This document shows positions 19,215 through 29,828 of a stretch of 59,998 bases of DNA, in pieces. The DNA is from Candidatus Omnitrophota bacterium. GTDB lineage: Bacteria; Hinthialibacterota; Hinthialibacteria; Hinthialibacterales; Hinthialibacteraceae. The notes below the pieces were generated by a model. The model did no database searches, was not told where the DNA came from, and saw nothing but the letters and a program-made list of their open reading frames with translations. The position numbers and the translations under genes are program-made. Position 1 is the first letter of the stretch. Each line of letters starts with the position of its first letter. Location: NCBI GenBank assembly GCA_040755155.1, contig JBFMBP010000077.1, positions 1 to 59,998 on the forward strand. Reading direction: 5' to 3'.

Positions 19215-20249
19215 ATGTTAAACACGAACCGAAATAATTTCCAAGACGATAACCGCATCCGACGCAGAACATTTCTGCATAAGTCGATGGCCGCTTCAAC
19301 ATGCGTTATATTGGGATGTAGCTTTGAAGAACATAACCTGCTCGCGCGGGAAATCGAACAATCCCCGCCCAATCCTTCGCTTGGTTCCAGCAACAATATG
19401 AAAATGGGTCGAATTGGCAAGCTTTCAGTATCCCGCTTGATTGTTGGGGGAAATCTAACCAGTGGAATCGCTCATAGCCGCGATTTAATTTATGTCTCTC
19501 CCTTGCTGAAGAATTACTTTACTGATGAAAAGATTTTCGAAACCTGGGAATTGTCCGAGGAATGCGGAATCAATTCGGCGATTCTTCGGTTAGACGATCA
19601 AGTCATCCGGCTTACGCACAAATATTGGAACGAGCGGGGCGGCAGGCTTCAGTGGATCGCGCAAATCAAGCCTCGAACCATGGACGTCGAACCGTTTCGC
19701 GCCGATATAAAACGCGCGATAGATAATGGAGCCGTTGGCGCCTACATCCAGGGGAATGTTTCGGATTGTCTCGTAAAAGACAACCGTCTCGATCTTCTGG
19801 AAAATGCCTTGCAGTGCATAAAGGACCAAGGCGTAATTGCGGGGATCGGCGGGCATTCGCTTGAAGTGCCGATCGCCTGCGAGAAAGCTGGATTGGAACC
19901 CGATTTTTATCTCAAGACATTACATAGCCGAAATTATTGGACATTCAATCCGGCTAATGATCCGTGGGAGAAATTTCATGTCAGTACGGGGAAAACGTAT
20001 GACAATGTTTGGTGTACGGAACCGGAAGAAACCATTGCGTTCATGGAGAAAGTGAACCGGCCTTGGATTGCTTTCAAGGTAATGGCGGCTGGAGCCATCC
20101 ATCCCAAAGAGGCGTTTCAATACGCCTATGCCAATGGAGCGGATTTTATCTGCGCTGGAATGTTCGACTTTCAAGTGCGAGAAGATTCCATCATCGCAAG
20201 CGAGTTACTGTCCAGCCAGATGGCGCGATCTCGGCCTTGGCGGGGATGA
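19215..20249 (+). CDS. Tat-exported aldo/keto reductase-like TIM-barrel protein
   Basis: The N-terminus carries a twin-arginine signal, IRRRTFLHKSMAAS, followed by a hydrophobic stretch with a Cys in ILGCSFEE that could be a lipobox. The rest resembles the aldo/keto-reductase-related family seen with Tat signals in planctomycete-like genomes: KMGRIGKLSVSRLIVGGN, a middle GAVGAYIQGNVSDCLV, VIAGIGGHSLEVPIA and a closing FKVMAAGAIHPKEAFQYA. The canonical Asp-Tyr-Lys-His tetrad of true reductases is not obvious, so the reaction is uncertain. The ATG at 19215 lies about 10 bases after AAGGGACAATGG. The gene looks monocistronic. Confidence 0.75.
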   Translation: MLNTNRNNFQDDNRIRRRTFLHKSMAASTCVILGCSFEEHNLLAREIEQSPPNPSLGSSNNMKMGRIGKLSVSRLIVGGNLTSGIAHSRDLIYVSPLLKNYFTDEKIFETWELSEECGINSAILRLDDQVIRLTHKYWNERGGRLQWIAQIKPRTMDVEPFRADIKRAIDNGAVGAYIQGNVSDCLVKDNRLDLLENALQCIKDQGVIAGIGGHSLEVPIACEKAGLEPDFYLKTLHSRNYWTFNPANDPWEKFHVSTGKTYDNVWCTEPEETIAFMEKVNRPWIAFKVMAAGAIHPKEAFQYAYANGADFICAGMFDFQVREDSIIASELLSSQMARSRPWRG

Positions 20250-20381
20250 AGAAAAACCAAGTTGTTTGCATTCTGTCCGGGTGAAAGGATTTGCGGACGC
20301 GGGAACTATTCTATGCCGTAAGATAAATAAGTCCCATCTATTCATTCGATTAAACAAATTCTATTGACGGTTTTAAAATTA

Positions 20382-20420
20382 GAAAAAATGGGGGACAACC
20401 GTATATGATTGTCCCCCATT
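20382..20420 (-). terminator. Intrinsic terminator of the FG-GAP protein gene
   Basis: Arms AATGGGGGACAA and TTGTCCCCCATT form a perfect 12-bp stem with a 10-base loop. On the minus strand it is followed by a run of six Ts. It begins 17 bases past the stop codon at 20437. Confidence 0.93.
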
Positions 20421-20436
20421 AATGCTTTTTACCTTT

Positions 20437-23400
20437 TTACATATCCAGCCAATTCGTTATGCTGGTTTCTGCGGACAATACAATCTTGAAATATCGAGAT
20501 GAACCGCTTGGATCCGTAGGAGCCGTTAATTGCAGCGAATTTTGACTTTTCATGGAAATCGTTTTCGCTCCAGCTAACGGCATCTGCGTTGCGGGATCCA
20601 GTTCTACTAATTCCGCTTTGGATACGCCGGAAAAACTGGTTGTATCCCACGTTATCGCTGCAGGTATTTTTGTTTTCTGATCGATTTCGAGAATCCATTC
20701 TTGTTCGCCGTTCATACTGCGAATATCTCGGACGGTATTGACATAATCGATTCCCGTGTTAGTCCAAAAATATGCATTGCCATCCGAATCGGGAACTGCG
20801 GGCGGCGCCAAGTAATCTTCTATGCCTATTCCATCCACGGCGGCGGCGTCCCTCCCCATCTCTAAACTCGCTAAAGGAGCTTGTCCGATAGAAGGATTCA
20901 AAACGTATATTCGCGCCGGATTCTGAACGGATGCAGGTTTAGAGACCGGACCTCTTCCAAGTACTTTTCCTGAAGGGGTTTCAAATAATGTAACGGGAGC
21001 GTTCACTTGGAACCAATATCCCTTTTGCAACTCCAAGTAATCTGTAGGAGCAATTGGAATGTATTTCTTGGCAACGTTGTCGTATCCCCAAACGACTCCT
21101 ATTCCTTCCGTACTGCGCAATACTTCGTCATTCACTCCAATAAGGTTCCATATTGGAAGCAACGTGATGGGAAGATTATTTTCCCGATAACCTTTTATTT
21201 CATACGTACTATTTTGAGCAACAAAAATCCAATAGCCCTTATGGGTTTCGAATTTGTAAGGTATTTCGTATTGCGATATTTGAGGATTGTAGGTCCATAT
21301 TGGAGTATTCACGCCGAAAACGATTTGAGGAGTAATATTATTGTCAACGCTTAAAGGAACGGATATCAAATTCCATCCCTTTATCAGATTGTAAGTTACC
21401 GACTCCACAGTCACTACTTTAAAATTAATCTGGTAGTAAAATTTACGCGCTACGAATCCCCCTTGAGAAGCAATGTTGATTAAGGATTCCTTTTGCATGT
21501 CCATCGATTTTCCGGTGGGTATTTCCTGAGCATCCGTAGGCACAAGATAGGCGATAAGGCGAACATTCGCGAGAACAGGCAACGAAGCCGGATTCCACTG
21601 GATCACCGCTTCCTGGTTGGGAGGAACGGTAATGATTAACTTCCATTTCATATTTTCCGTATTGACATCCCGCATATCTTTCCACAATTTGCTTTTTTCA
21701 GCGACATCGTTAATAAGGAAATAGGCTTCTCTTCCCGATGGATCGGCTGGAGGACTTAACGTGTCAATGCCGACATCGTATTTATCGGTTGCTCCTTCTT
21801 TCTTTCCAAAAGCGAGTTGGAAGTTGGATGGACCGATTTTTATGGATATTGGAAATTCAAATGGCCCAATTATCGGATTTATTGATGGAGTATAAACGGG
21901 AGGTATTGTAGGCGTATTTGTTGGTTTAATTGTAGGGGTATTTGTGGGCGTATTTGTTGGAGGAATAACCGGAATAGGCGTATTTGTCGGGGGAACAACA
22001 ATAACAGGCGTATTTGTTGGGGGAATAATTGGAACGGGCGTATTTGTAGGGGTAAAAATTGGTACGGGCGTATTGGTGGGGGTAATTGTCGTAAACCCTG
22101 GAATATCAACATCTCTCTGATAATAGTATATCCCGTCTCCGCCATCGCCGCCCCAAACGACATTATTTGACGTAAATTTTCCGCCTCCGAAGCGAAGATC
22201 GCCTATCGTAGAGCTAGTATCATCATGATATATTACGAGAACAGAACCGCCGCCGCCGCCGCCGCCATAACGATTCGTGGATTGACCGCCAATAGCGGAT
22301 ATTTGGATATTCGAACTGCCGATTTTATTGGCAAATACGCATACAATACCTCCTCCAGCGCCTCCCGCAATTTTCTTTGCGTCTATGGAAGAGTCGATAT
22401 TATGGTTATAGCCTTTTCCGCCGCCCCCGCCGATAAACAGTTTATGCAGGAGCAATTCTCTCGAATAGGGATAAAGGTCGACAATATTTTTCCCTCCGGT
22501 AATCAACTTTCTATGGTTGAAATTCCATATACCGTTCAAACCATCGGCGCCGTTTGCGCCGCCGCCGCCGCCGACAATCGTATCCGTTGGCAGCTTATAC
22601 GAATTAAAATAAAGAAACTCATCTGCGTTATCCGGTTCTGGGGCTTTCACTTCTCTTTGCCCATAGTGATTCAACGTTACGTAAACGCTGCCGAATTGAT
22701 TTCTTTTTATTATTTCATTATCGCTGGTTGCAGATTCACTATTAATGATATTAAGGCGTCTTCCTACCACAATATCCATATCGCTATCTTTATCCACATC
22801 ATCGACGGCTATAGCATGGATGTCATCGTCATCACTACTAAAACTCAGCAATGGAACAAATTCCACAGATCCGAAACTGTCTACGCTCGTCAAAATGATT
22901 TGGCTTGGAGTTTGATTTTGACTCCATTTACCGCCAATTACCATATCCATAAAATTGTCCTTGTTCATATCTTTCAAGACCAAGGATTGAATATCTTTGT
23001 ATCGGTTATAAGGAATTGACTTGACGAAATTTCCTTTGCCGTCATTAAGATAAATAAAGATATATTGTCCAGCGGAAACTATATCCAAATCGCCATCTTT
23101 GTCCATATCCGCTAAAGCAACGCAGTTTGTAACTTCTCCTTGGCCGAATATCCGTTTATTCGTATCGCGGAAATTGCCGCCTTCTCGTATTATGTTGTTA
23201 TTACTGTCTTTTTCCGGTTGATTGATATAGACAGAATTAACGCCTTTCGCATTACCGGTAACTAAATCTGGAAAACCGTCGCCATTAACATCGCCAAATG
23301 ACAGGGAGCGTATTTGATCGTCTTCTTGTCCGATAATTTTTACATCTGGAAATGGTTTAGTAACCAATCCATTCATGTATTTTTCGACGGAATTGAGATA

Positions 23401-25776
23401 GACATAACAGACGCCGGCGTTGCCCACCGCTAAATCCATATCCCCATCTTTATCCACATCGGCGAAAGCAAGCGCATACGTTTGACCAATTTCAGAAACG
23501 TCCAGGATATCCTTTTTCAGTTGATAACCATTACTTCCATAATTTCCTTTCCCATCATTGAGATAAATAACCACGTTATGGCGCGTCACGTCATTTTCTT
23601 TGGTCGCAACCCATTTTCCCACAGCGATATCATCCCAACCGTCTTTGTTAACATCAGCTATGGCCACGGCATTCGTAATTTCCGTGTTGTTTGCGTTCGT
23701 ACCCAAACTTTGAAACGATCCCCAATAATCAAGACCATTATTGTAATAGACTACGTTTTGTCCGTCTTCGCACCCTACTACGATGTCCAAATTATCGTCT
23801 TTGTTCAAATCCTTCATTGCAATAGCGTTGATATGATCGGAACCGGTTCCGAAATGGCCCATATCTTCAATCATGGGCGTTCCATCCGAATCGACGATAA
23901 TGGGCGCATATTCCGATCCAGCTTTAATCTGGGGTTGCAATAAATAATTCATTTGATTGTAGTTCCCTACAATCACTTCCGAGATAAGATCATTATCGAT
24001 ATCAGCCACGAGAAGGCATGTCGTTTGACTGCTCGCTTTATCGTTCGCGTTGCTGAAATAGAGGTATTTATTCGATGGGAACGTTCCGCCTTGATTTAAA
24101 TAAACAATCGAACGTTGCCCGTTGTCATTCCCCACGATTAAATCCAGTTTTTGATCTTTGTTAATATCGTATAAAACCAATGAACGAGTCGAATCTTTCC
24201 CCGTGCCGAAATTGACTATTTTTGTACTAATATTGTTACCGTCCCTTTCGTGAAATGAAATATAGTTTTGTTCCCCATAATTTCCCGCCGCTATATCCGG
24301 TCTACCATCATTATCCACATCCCCAACCGTTAAACAAGCCGTTTTGTCGTTACCGGATCCAAAGGGGAGCGCTTGATTGAAATGGCCATTCTCGTTGATA
24401 TATACGGCGTTTTGCCCTTCCCAATTGCCTGCGACAATATCCAAATCGCCGTCGCCTAAGTAATCGCCGTTTTTCTCCCAATCCACCAAAACAAGACACG
24501 TTGTACGATCGCTTCCTGTTCCGAAAGAAATGACTCGATCATCGCTAAATTCACCTTTCCCATCGTTCAAATAGACAAGATTTTGTTCCCCATCATTGCT
24601 AACTACAATATCCAAGTAAGTATCGTTATTGATATCTCCCACCGCAACGGACTGAGTGTGTTCGCGCCCAAGACCAAAAGACTTATGATCGACTAAACCG
24701 ATCATATCGTCCTTAAAATTCAGCAAATTTCCTCTACCATCCGTATAATAAACGATGTTTTCTTGTCCATCGCACCCCATGACAATATCGATTCCGCCAT
24801 TGTTGTCAAAATCCCCCACGGCAACAGAAGTTACATTTTCTTGAGCGGTTCCAAGGAATTTTACGCCAGCAGTAAATTTTCCTTGTCCTGAATAACTCTG
24901 TTGTTTGAGATTGTTCATATAAATTATACTTTGACCGCCTACATAGTAAGGATCGGTGCGAAGTTGTCCCGTTCCTCCCACCGAAGTTAATTCACCATAA
25001 CTGGTCGAATTGTTTCCAACGATTAAATCCATATCGCCGTCATTGTCGATATCGGCGAGCGCCATCGCTCGAGTGGAGTCGTTTTGCGTTCCCACTTTAC
25101 GAATCGAGCTGAGAGTGCTGGCGTTGCCGCCGGCATTAACGCCGCCATAGATGTCGCCATCGGCGGTTTGTCCGCCGCCGCTCCCAACGCTGGGAGCAAA
25201 TCCTTTGCCGTCCACATTGATTTTTATATCGTTTAGCGTATTTTGCACGCGAAAAACGACTAAGCCGTATTTTGAGCTTGTAATCGTTCCGCCCCCTTTA
25301 ACCTCTTTATAATTGGGTACACGTTGTAAAATCACCGTCTGCGAATTTTCTATACCATCGGTTTGTCCCCAGTTTCCATATTCCTTGACGAGATTCGTCA
25401 GGAACGTAATTTTCTTTCCCGACATTTCTTTAATTCGTAAAAATTCGTAATTTCCAATATTTTTCCAACGGCGATTTTGCGCCGTTATCTTTATAAGCAT
25501 CACTTCATCACCGACTTTTAACGTACTTGTCAATGGAGCGTCTTTGAGAGTCGCCGTATTTAGCGAGAGACTATACACTTCATAAGCAACTCCATCTCCT
25601 TTAACACTCAAATCATAGGTGCTGGTTGTGGGAACGGTTAAAACTCCGTCTGCACCGTTTCCGTATCCGAAAAGAGTAGACGGATAATCTTGCCCTTGAG
25701 CGGGAAATCCTGCTCCTCCGAGAAACAACAAAACGGCGATCGAAAGCATACAAGTATTGCGATTTAAATTTTTCAT
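20437..25776 (-). CDS. Giant exported FG-GAP/VCBS repeat protein with duplicated C-terminal module
   Basis: The 1779-residue protein has a signal peptide (about 1-29, cut near AQGQ). It contains a Gly-rich patch (about 190-220), then 14 FG-GAP/VCBS-type repeats with Ca-binding loops such as ADIDNDGDMDLIVGN (about 240-1040), a second Gly-rich region with GGGGANGADG and GGGGGG runs (about 1075-1200), a TNTPVP linker (about 1230-1300), and a C-terminal part holding two copies of one beta module: GATDKYDVGIDTLSPP... and LEMGRDAAAVDGIGIEDYLAPP.... A GWNLISVPLS domain lies between them. The beta-propeller repeats usually bind ligands or partners outside the cell. The gene has AAGGAGAG before its ATG. 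The same C-terminal plan occurs in 25983-28118. Confidence 0.92.
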   Translation of the reverse strand: MKNLNRNTCMLSIAVLLFLGGAGFPAQGQDYPSTLFGYGNGADGVLTVPTTSTYDLSVKGDGVAYEVYSLSLNTATLKDAPLTSTLKVGDEVMLIKITAQNRRWKNIGNYEFLRIKEMSGKKITFLTNLVKEYGNWGQTDGIENSQTVILQRVPNYKEVKGGGTITSSKYGLVVFRVQNTLNDIKINVDGKGFAPSVGSGGGQTADGDIYGGVNAGGNASTLSSIRKVGTQNDSTRAMALADIDNDGDMDLIVGNNSTSYGELTSVGGTGQLRTDPYYVGGQSIIYMNNLKQQSYSGQGKFTAGVKFLGTAQENVTSVAVGDFDNNGGIDIVMGCDGQENIVYYTDGRGNLLNFKDDMIGLVDHKSFGLGREHTQSVAVGDINNDTYLDIVVSNDGEQNLVYLNDGKGEFSDDRVISFGTGSDRTTCLVLVDWEKNGDYLGDGDLDIVAGNWEGQNAVYINENGHFNQALPFGSGNDKTACLTVGDVDNDGRPDIAAGNYGEQNYISFHERDGNNISTKIVNFGTGKDSTRSLVLYDINKDQKLDLIVGNDNGQRSIVYLNQGGTFPSNKYLYFSNANDKASSQTTCLLVADIDNDLISEVIVGNYNQMNYLLQPQIKAGSEYAPIIVDSDGTPMIEDMGHFGTGSDHINAIAMKDLNKDDNLDIVVGCEDGQNVVYYNNGLDYWGSFQSLGTNANNTEITNAVAIADVNKDGWDDIAVGKWVATKENDVTRHNVVIYLNDGKGNYGSNGYQLKKDILDVSEIGQTYALAFADVDKDGDMDLAVGNAGVCYVYLNSVEKYMNGLVTKPFPDVKIIGQEDDQIRSLSFGDVNGDGFPDLVTGNAKGVNSVYINQPEKDSNNNIIREGGNFRDTNKRIFGQGEVTNCVALADMDKDGDLDIVSAGQYIFIYLNDGKGNFVKSIPYNRYKDIQSLVLKDMNKDNFMDMVIGGKWSQNQTPSQIILTSVDSFGSVEFVPLLSFSSDDDDIHAIAVDDVDKDSDMDIVVGRRLNIINSESATSDNEIIKRNQFGSVYVTLNHYGQREVKAPEPDNADEFLYFNSYKLPTDTIVGGGGGANGADGLNGIWNFNHRKLITGGKNIVDLYPYSRELLLHKLFIGGGGGKGYNHNIDSSIDAKKIAGGAGGGIVCVFANKIGSSNIQISAIGGQSTNRYGGGGGGGSVLVIYHDDTSSTIGDLRFGGGKFTSNNVVWGGDGGDGIYYYQRDVDIPGFTTITPTNTPVPIFTPTNTPVPIIPPTNTPVIVVPPTNTPIPVIPPTNTPTNTPTIKPTNTPTIPPVYTPSINPIIGPFEFPISIKIGPSNFQLAFGKKEGATDKYDVGIDTLSPPADPSGREAYFLINDVAEKSKLWKDMRDVNTENMKWKLIITVPPNQEAVIQWNPASLPVLANVRLIAYLVPTDAQEIPTGKSMDMQKESLINIASQGGFVARKFYYQINFKVVTVESVTYNLIKGWNLISVPLSVDNNITPQIVFGVNTPIWTYNPQISQYEIPYKFETHKGYWIFVAQNSTYEIKGYRENNLPITLLPIWNLIGVNDEVLRSTEGIGVVWGYDNVAKKYIPIAPTDYLELQKGYWFQVNAPVTLFETPSGKVLGRGPVSKPASVQNPARIYVLNPSIGQAPLASLEMGRDAAAVDGIGIEDYLAPPAVPDSDGNAYFWTNTGIDYVNTVRDIRSMNGEQEWILEIDQKTKIPAAITWDTTSFSGVSKAELVELDPATQMPLAGAKTISMKSQNSLQLTAPTDPSGSSRYFKIVLSAETSITNWLDM

Positions 25777-25982
25777 GATCTCTCTCCTTTTTTTGAGATA
25801 TTATTTCTATGGTAAAGTGTTTTAAGCCCAAAAATAACGCTGCATTTATTTTCTCGCTATGGACCGCTCATCAAAAGAAACAATCGTTCTAAATAGAGAA
25901 TAAAGTAAGGCAAAAGTTTTATTACTTCTGCAATCAATTGCAATTCGCTTTTATGCATTATTCTATCTCACGATTGTATGAA

Positions 25983-28118
25983 TTAATCCATTTTTTTCCA
26001 TATATTCATGAGTGTGGACGGTTCTGATATCGTGATGCGAAATACTCGAACCATAGGTTCCTTACCCTGCGATTTCATAAAAGATACAGCGTTTTGATTT
26101 CTCAATTGCACCGGCGCTGCGCTGGTTGACGGCCTATGCGTGTTGTAATCGAGTTCCACCAATTCCGCCGTCTCCAAAGCAATAAATTGCGATGAATCCC
26201 AGCGGAGAGAACCTTCTCCTTCGGTTTTTTGCTCTACGAGCAGCAGCCATTCTTGCTTCCCTTTCATGCTCCGAATATCCCGCACCGTTTGTTTATATTC
26301 GGCCCCTGTAAGGAAATAGGCATTTCCCCCCGCCGCCTGCACATGAGGCGCCGTATAATCTTCGCGTCCCGATTCGTCCGACGCCTCTACATCCCGACCC
26401 AACTCCAACGTTTGAATCGGCGCATCCTCAAACTGCGCCATAAACGTGTAAAGGATGGCGGGATTGGCTTCCGGCGAGGATTGACTTTGCGACATTCTTC
26501 CAATTCGCTTCGCTCGATATCCCGACAACATATAAACGGGATAATTCTCGTCGTTGTACACTTGATAGCCTTTCCCGCGCTGCAACTTGCTTGTAGTATT
26601 CAACAACATCATTTTTTCATCCTTCTCATATCCTTTCCCTGGCTCATATTCAAAAATTCGAATCTTATTTTGTATCCTATTCACCGATACTTCCTCGCAC
26701 ACGCCGATCAAATTCAATCCCGGCTCCAATGCGATCTCTCTATTGGGTATTTCAATTCCCTTAATCCACATAGTCTGATCCATATCCGAATACACCCAAT
26801 ATCCCTCGAACAAATTGAGAAAAGCGGGATGCTCCTCTTTTTGCGCAAAATTATTATATCTCCAGATGTTGACATTCGGCCAAAGCAAACTTTCCGGAGG
26901 CAACCATGCGTAAAAAGACAAAGACAATGGAATGGAAATTAAATTCCAGCCCGATTTAATCTCCAATTGAAAATAGTCTTGTTTCATATCAACCGTGATA
27001 AAGAGATTAAACATACGAGAGGAATATTCCGTACTAACCATATAATATATATTCTTAAACATGTCTAAGCTAGAATCTTTTTCCTGCAAATAGACTTTGC
27101 CTGTAACCGATGCCGGAATATCCCATCTCATCACCGCATATTCGTTCGCCGGGAGATCCAGCGTTACTTGCCATTTAAGTATCTTATTTTGAGGATCGGG
27201 ATATGTCAGACCTCGATAATCCTTAGAAAAGCCAGAGAAGTTTGAAGTTCTTTCCCCCAAATAAATCAGATCGCTGTTCGGCGCTATTTCATCAAACTCT
27301 GCGTCATATTTATCTGTTGCTCCCGAATTCGTTCCAATTTCCAATTCATAATAACTTTTCTTTAATTGCACCTTCAGCAGAATGGTAAAAGGTTTTAACG
27401 GCCACGGAGTAAAAGTCGGCGTAATGGTGGGCGTTTTGGTTGGCGTAGGCGTACGCGTTGGCGTACCCGTATACGTTGGCGTAATGGTTGGCGTAGGCGT
27501 GCGCGTAGGCGTAATGGTTGGCGTAGGCGTAATGGTAAACGTTGGCGTACGCGTAGGCGTTAGCGTCGGAGTTTTCGGCGTAGGAGTAGGCGTTGGAATT
27601 GGCGGCGTAGGAGTAGGCGTATTTGTTGGCAATGGCGTGCTGCTTTTGTATTGCACAATCCCACGGCTTCCCAATGGAATATACTCTATTGGCTTATCAT
27701 AGATGTTTAGTTTGGTTATTCCATTGATAGTGAAGGAATACGAATGATCGAATTCTGGTTCCAACCAATTGTAATAATCGATCGATGAATCATCGGTTCT
27801 AGCGATTTCAAAGGTTTCCTTCTTTTCCGTTTCCCCATCCTTTGTTGCATAGATAACGTAATATAGAATCTTGGGATCCTTAAAATTCCAGCGGATGGTC
27901 AAGCATTTCTTATCCGGCGCATCCACATCGGTTTTTGTTAACAAATTATCCGTACTAAGCCAATCGTCCGTGACTATAATCGTATTCGTTGCAATGATGG
28001 GAGTGGCCACAGGCCGCGTATCAAGCGTAAAACGAAAAGAGAAGATTTTATGGACATCAGAATTGCTTGGAGAGGCGAAAAGAGCTAACGATAAAGTGAG
28101 AAACAGCCAGCGTTTCAT
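25983..28118 (-). CDS. Exported protein with Pro/Thr linker and the same twin C-terminal module
   Basis: A signal peptide (about 1-20) is followed by a small beta domain with fibronectin-like features ([19 protein letters not shown]), a Pro/Thr-rich linker made of TPTPT and TPTRT units (about 165-240), and the C-terminal plan of its neighbour: [16 protein letters not shown] module, [10 protein letters not shown] domain, then [20 protein letters not shown] module ending near [10 protein letters not shown]. The ATG has GGAGG 6 bases upstream. No catalytic motif is visible. The shared module suggests that both proteins are attached or sorted in the same way, but no known sorting signal (LPXTG, T9SS CTD) is evident. 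Confidence 0.88.
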   Translation of the reverse strand: MKRWLFLTLSLALFASPSNSDVHKIFSFRFTLDTRPVATPIIATNTIIVTDDWLSTDNLLTKTDVDAPDKKCLTIRWNFKDPKILYYVIYATKDGETEKKETFEIARTDDSSIDYYNWLEPEFDHSYSFTINGITKLNIYDKPIEYIPLGSRGIVQYKSSTPLPTNTPTPTPPIPTPTPTPKTPTLTPTRTPTFTITPTPTITPTRTPTPTITPTYTGTPTRTPTPTKTPTITPTFTPWPLKPFTILLKVQLKKSYYELEIGTNSGATDKYDAEFDEIAPNSDLIYLGERTSNFSGFSKDYRGLTYPDPQNKILKWQVTLDLPANEYAVMRWDIPASVTGKVYLQEKDSSLDMFKNIYYMVSTEYSSRMFNLFITVDMKQDYFQLEIKSGWNLISIPLSLSFYAWLPPESLLWPNVNIWRYNNFAQKEEHPAFLNLFEGYWVYSDMDQTMWIKGIEIPNREIALEPGLNLIGVCEEVSVNRIQNKIRIFEYEPGKGYEKDEKMMLLNTTSKLQRGKGYQVYNDENYPVYMLSGYRAKRIGRMSQSQSSPEANPAILYTFMAQFEDAPIQTLELGRDVEASDESGREDYTAPHVQAAGGNAYFLTGAEYKQTVRDIRSMKGKQEWLLLVEQKTEGEGSLRWDSSQFIALETAELVELDYNTHRPSTSAAPVQLRNQNAVSFMKSQGKEPMVRVFRITISEPSTLMNIWKKMD

Positions 28119-28207
28119 TTTTGTCCTCCAATTATTATGAAAGGACTAACTTGGCGGTTTGTCCAAATTTCCGTCCGCCCTCATCGAAAAACAATAGAAA
28201 AAAGCAA

Positions 28208-29326
28208 TCAATTCGATTCCAAAACAAGCCGTAAGCCCATGGATTTGGACAATTCGTTAGGTTTCCAGGAGTATCGACAAGCCGACCGTAATTTTGTGGG
28301 ATCGCTGCTATAGGCGCCACCCCGGGCTATGCGATCCGAACCAACATCTGGACCCTTAGGATCAATTTCCGTTATTGAATCTTTACCTTTATACCAGTTC
28401 TTATCATACCAGTCCTGGCACCATTCCCATACATTCCCGCTCATGTCGTACAAACCCCAGGCGTTCGGCTTTTTTGTGCCTACTTCGTGGGTTTTTTCGA
28501 CGGAATTGTTCTTATACCAAGCGTATTCATCGATCAGAGAGTAATTCGGATCGTTCCCCCAATAAAAACGAGTCTTCGCTCCGGCACGGCAAGCGTATTC
28601 CCACTCCGCCTCCGTCGGCAAACGGAAGGTTCCTTGCCCCAATTGACATAATTTTTGGATAAAGATTTGGCATTCATCCCAGGATACATAGTATACTGGA
28701 TAATTCATTCCAACACCGATATCCAATTCGGGATTGCTGCCCATCAAGGCTTTCCATTGCGCCTGAGTAACTTCATACTTCCCAAGATAAAAATCTTTCG
28801 TTATTTTCACCCAATGTTTTGGTTCTTCATCGGCTTTCGCGTCTGTGTCGTCTAACTTCTTCGATCCCATCTCAAAATCAATCCCCGTCCGGATTAGCGC
28901 CATCTCCAGGGGCTTGGCAGTGGAAGGCAAATTGTCGATGGTAAGCGTAATGGTCTCGCCAGCGCCGGATTCGTCATCCGCCGCCACTTTAATACGGTAG
29001 TTCGTTTCGTAAACATTCGGATTATCTTTTCCGGCATCCCAAACGATTTGCTTGTCTTTTCCGGGCGATGTCTTGCCAAAATCCCCCGTCAGCGAATTCG
29101 CTGGAATGTTGCGGCCAAAGCCATCCAACACCTGGACGCTGATCGTCACGGAGGCGCTATCCGAATCTTCCAGGTCGTAAGAAATATCCACGAGATTCGT
29201 CCCCCACCGCTGGGATACTCGGATGTTGCTGATAAGCGGGGCGCCCGCATGAACAGAGGATATCAAGGTAACCATTATTCCCAAAAGAACCAGGAAATAC
29301 GCTTTTCGAACCATTGAACCTCTCAT
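28208..29326 (-). CDS. Exported SUMF1/FGE-fold protein
   Basis: After a signal peptide (about 1-28) come an Ig-like beta domain (about 30-125, RVSQRWGTNLVDISYDLED) and a SUMF1 fold (about 130-372) with EMALIRTGIDFEMGSKK, GKYEVTQAQWKALMG, FRLPTEAEWEYACRAG, LYDMSGNVWEWCQDWYD and a final RLRSACRYSW-like segment (here KLRSACRYSW). Formylglycine-generating enzymes need two nearby cysteines there; only one is present, so a binding role is more likely than sulfatase activation, and no sulfatase is in the window. The ATG at 29326 follows GGAGGG by 4 bases. It is closely spaced (89 bases) with the gene downstream, 25983-28118, on the same strand. Confidence 0.91.
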   Translation of the reverse strand: MRGSMVRKAYFLVLLGIMVTLISSVHAGAPLISNIRVSQRWGTNLVDISYDLEDSDSASVTISVQVLDGFGRNIPANSLTGDFGKTSPGKDKQIVWDAGKDNPNVYETNYRIKVAADDESGAGETITLTIDNLPSTAKPLEMALIRTGIDFEMGSKKLDDTDAKADEEPKHWVKITKDFYLGKYEVTQAQWKALMGSNPELDIGVGMNYPVYYVSWDECQIFIQKLCQLGQGTFRLPTEAEWEYACRAGAKTRFYWGNDPNYSLIDEYAWYKNNSVEKTHEVGTKKPNAWGLYDMSGNVWEWCQDWYDKNWYKGKDSITEIDPKGPDVGSDRIARGGAYSSDPTKLRSACRYSWKPNELSKSMGLRLVLESN

Positions 29327-29828
29327 AATGCCCTCCGTTAACGAACCGATGGCGAATAATGCTTAAATCATTAATATTCAAGACGTTATAATGCGTAAAA
29401 TACCCAAAAATAATCAATCGCATAAAACGAACATGAAATATATACCACAATTTTTTTAAAAAGTATATTAAAAAACGTTTTTTTAGTTATTTTTTCATGA
29501 GAAAAAGATAATGATTCATATTTCTTAATCACTGCTCTCATGCCGTAAGATGATATTCGTATGCCGAATGCAACTATTTGAAATTAAAATCCAACCTCTA
29601 ACCACCCCTATCCAATACACTTAGAAATGAGGTTTCTCATTGTGAAAGCGCAAATGATTCAAAAAATCCCATCCTAATTAGAGCCGCATAAATCCGTCTC
29701 GAGCGGTTTACCATTTTTAAAGAAAATAATGGGACTCATGCGTTTGCGTTTTCCCTAAGGAATCAGCCTTTATCTTTTTTTATCCGCCGGTCGAGCGTTA
29801 TAATCGCGCCCAATGCAACGAAATCCCG

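Noticed and set aside
18593-19420. 275-codon minus-strand frame over the hypothetical gene and its remnant
   Set aside because: It has no domain, no Shine-Dalgarno site and runs through the 3' end of gatC and the start of the Tat-exported gene. The plus-strand reading is more coding-like.
27382-27640. Regularly repeated GTTGGCGTAGGCGTA-like words resembling a repeat array
   Set aside because: They encode the TPTPT/TPTRT linker of the surface protein at 25983-28118. There are no unique spacers of constant length, so it is not a CRISPR.
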